64,000 nucleotides of DNA, from positions 47,597 to 111,596 of the forward strand of contig SPPL01000006.1 in assembly GCA_004570955.1 (NCBI GenBank), in the 5' to 3' direction. The DNA is from Jeotgalicoccus nanhaiensis. Its GTDB lineage: Bacteria; Bacillota; Bacilli; Staphylococcales; Salinicoccaceae. Positions 63,322 to 64,000 of the stretch are shown here, in pieces (the first letter of the stretch is position 1; the number at the start of each line of letters is the position of its first letter). The notes below the pieces were generated by a model. The model was given only the letters and a program-made list of their open reading frames with translations. It did not search any database and was not told where the DNA came from. The position numbers were made by a program, and so were the translations under genes.

Positions 63322-63763
63322 AAACATCCTCCGCAATTTTAATATTGCTATCTCCTGTTGCTTCAATAGTAACCAGGCGTCCGTTTTCACTTTCGTACTT
63401 AATATTAATACTTATTGTATTTTCAGGTAAAAATTCAGCTATGAACTGCGGCCATTCTACAAGCGCAATATCTGTATCGTTAAAATATTCTTCAAATCCT
63501 AAATCTTCTTCTGAATCTTCTAAACGGTAACAATCCATATGATGAAGTTTAACATCCGCATTATATGATTTTATAATATTAAAGGTCGGAGATGTCATAT
63601 GTCTTTTCACACCTAAATATTTACCTAAAAACTGAGAAAATGCCGTTTTACCGCTGCCGAGATCCCCTGATAGAAGAATAACAGTACCGCCGGAAATTTC
63701 ACGTGCAAATATTTCAGCCAGCCGTTCAGTATCTGCCAGTGAATTTAATTTTAAAGTATACAT
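63302..63763 (-). CDS. tsaE: tRNA threonylcarbamoyladenosine ATPase TsaE
   Basis: A 153-residue P-loop ATPase of the t6A pathway. Walker A GDLGSGKTAFSQ, MTSPTFNI and the LHHMDCYRLED and VEWP motifs identify it. It is the first gene of the operon and lies between the 5S rRNA terminator and tsaB. Confidence 0.96.
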   Translation of the reverse strand: MYTLKLNSLADTERLAEIFAREISGGTVILLSGDLGSGKTAFSQFLGKYLGVKRHMTSPTFNIIKSYNADVKLHHMDCYRLEDSEEDLGFEEYFNDTDIALVEWPQFIAEFLPENTISINIKYESENGRLVTIEATGDSNIKIAEDVYDKFTA

Positions 63764-63814
63764 GCTGGTACTCCTTCAATAAATAATATATTAATCTATT
63801 ATAATACAAAAAAA

Positions 63815-63832
63815 GAGACCTATAAAGGTCTC
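63815..63832 (-). terminator. Terminator of the rRNA operon
   Basis: GAGACC-TATAAA-GGTCTC; the minus strand continues into TTTTTTTG. It is 42 bases after the 5S rRNA 3' end. Confidence 0.88.
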
Positions 63833-63874
63833 AATGCGGCTCATCGCATCCATATATTGAATATGTTATGTACA

Positions 63875-63990
63875 GCCTGGCAGCGTCCTACTCTTGCGGG
63901 ACGTCAGTCCAACTACCATCGGCGCTGGAGAGCTTAACTGCTGTGTTCGACATGGGAACAGGTGTGGCCTCTCCGCCATCGCCGCCAGAC
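63875..63990 (-). rRNA. rrf: 5S ribosomal RNA
   Basis: About 116 bases, read on the minus strand. Conserved CCATGTCGAACACAG, the CAGTTAAGCTC stem and the closing helix GCCTGGCAGC with its complement CTGGCGGC are present. It is the last gene of an rRNA operon whose 16S and 23S genes would lie beyond the right edge. The 3' end is set to within a base or two. Confidence 0.96.
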
Positions 63991-64000
63991 TATTGAATGT

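Overview
The window is a chromosomal segment of a low-GC Gram-positive bacterium. The gene set and signals point to the family Staphylococcaceae, probably near Jeotgalicoccus or Salinicoccus; this is inferred from gene content and no species was identified. Supporting evidence: strong AGGAGG-type ribosome sites, class I fructose-bisphosphate aldolase, CIRCE plus a CtsR-like site before groESL, an LPXTG surface protein, TatA/TatC, Rex, and synteny with the Bacillus ydi/groE region (tsaE-tsaB-rimI-tsaD, ydiF, rex-tatA-tatC, ydiL-groES-groEL).

Layout. 1-5.7 kb: end of an ABC exporter; a leader-peptide attenuator followed by pheA and a DAACS-family transporter; a YetF-type membrane protein; an NCS1 cytosine/purine permease. 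6.0-10.7 kb: two envelope proteins (putative glycosidase and a deacetylase lipoprotein), then an alpha/beta hydrolase, a nitroreductase and a 54-residue membrane protein. 10.8-22 kb: a complete phosphonate uptake and C-P lyase locus on the minus strand (phnG-H-I-J-K-M-L, a PHP-type cyclic phosphodiesterase, phnD-C-E-E) with a GntR/UTRA regulator. 22-25 kb: xpt-pbuX under a candidate PurR operator, and luxS, with two tandem hairpin-repeat arrays. 25.3-28.7 kb: ribokinase and two nucleoside hydrolases. 28.8-34.1 kb: GNAT gene, a NarL/DesK two-component system and a divergent LnrLMN-like ABC transporter. 34.2-40.6 kb: housekeeping genes including fda, an nicotinamidase-like gene, a pseudouridine synthase and queT under a preQ1-I riboswitch. 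40.6-45 kb: three-domain RidA protein, groESL, CPBP protease and a third hairpin array. 45-52.3 kb: TPM and LemA proteins, an M3 peptidase, a tartrate/D-malate-type dehydrogenase, an LPXTG stalk protein and an RpiR regulator. 52.4-64 kb: GH32-like pseudoenzyme, tatC, tatA, rex, ydiF, a DnaA-box cluster, an MBL hydrolase, a VOC protein, an antibiotic-resistance-type ABC-F gene with an attenuator leader, the tsaD-rimI-tsaB-tsaE block, and 5S rRNA at the right edge.

How parts work together. The phn genes would import a phosphonate (PhnCDE), couple it to ribose (PhnGHIL), hydrolyse the triphosphate (PhnM), cleave C-P (PhnJ with PhnK) and resolve the cyclic ribose phosphate with the PHP enzyme. 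Its PhnJ keeps only one of the four cysteines known to be needed for radical-SAM C-P cleavage, while PhnK carries a four-cysteine insert; this is the most surprising protein-level observation. The nucleoside hydrolases and ribokinase would channel nucleoside ribose to ribose 5-phosphate. PhnD/PhnC and TatA/TatC are each separated by an intercistronic terminator-like hairpin that should lower expression of the downstream gene.

The most unusual non-coding feature is a set of three tandem repeat arrays (after pbuX, luxS and the CPBP gene) with different sequences but an identical 41-bp period. Each unit folds into a hairpin, and two arrays share the same stem geometry and boundary motif. A single decayed copy lies after the M3 peptidase gene.
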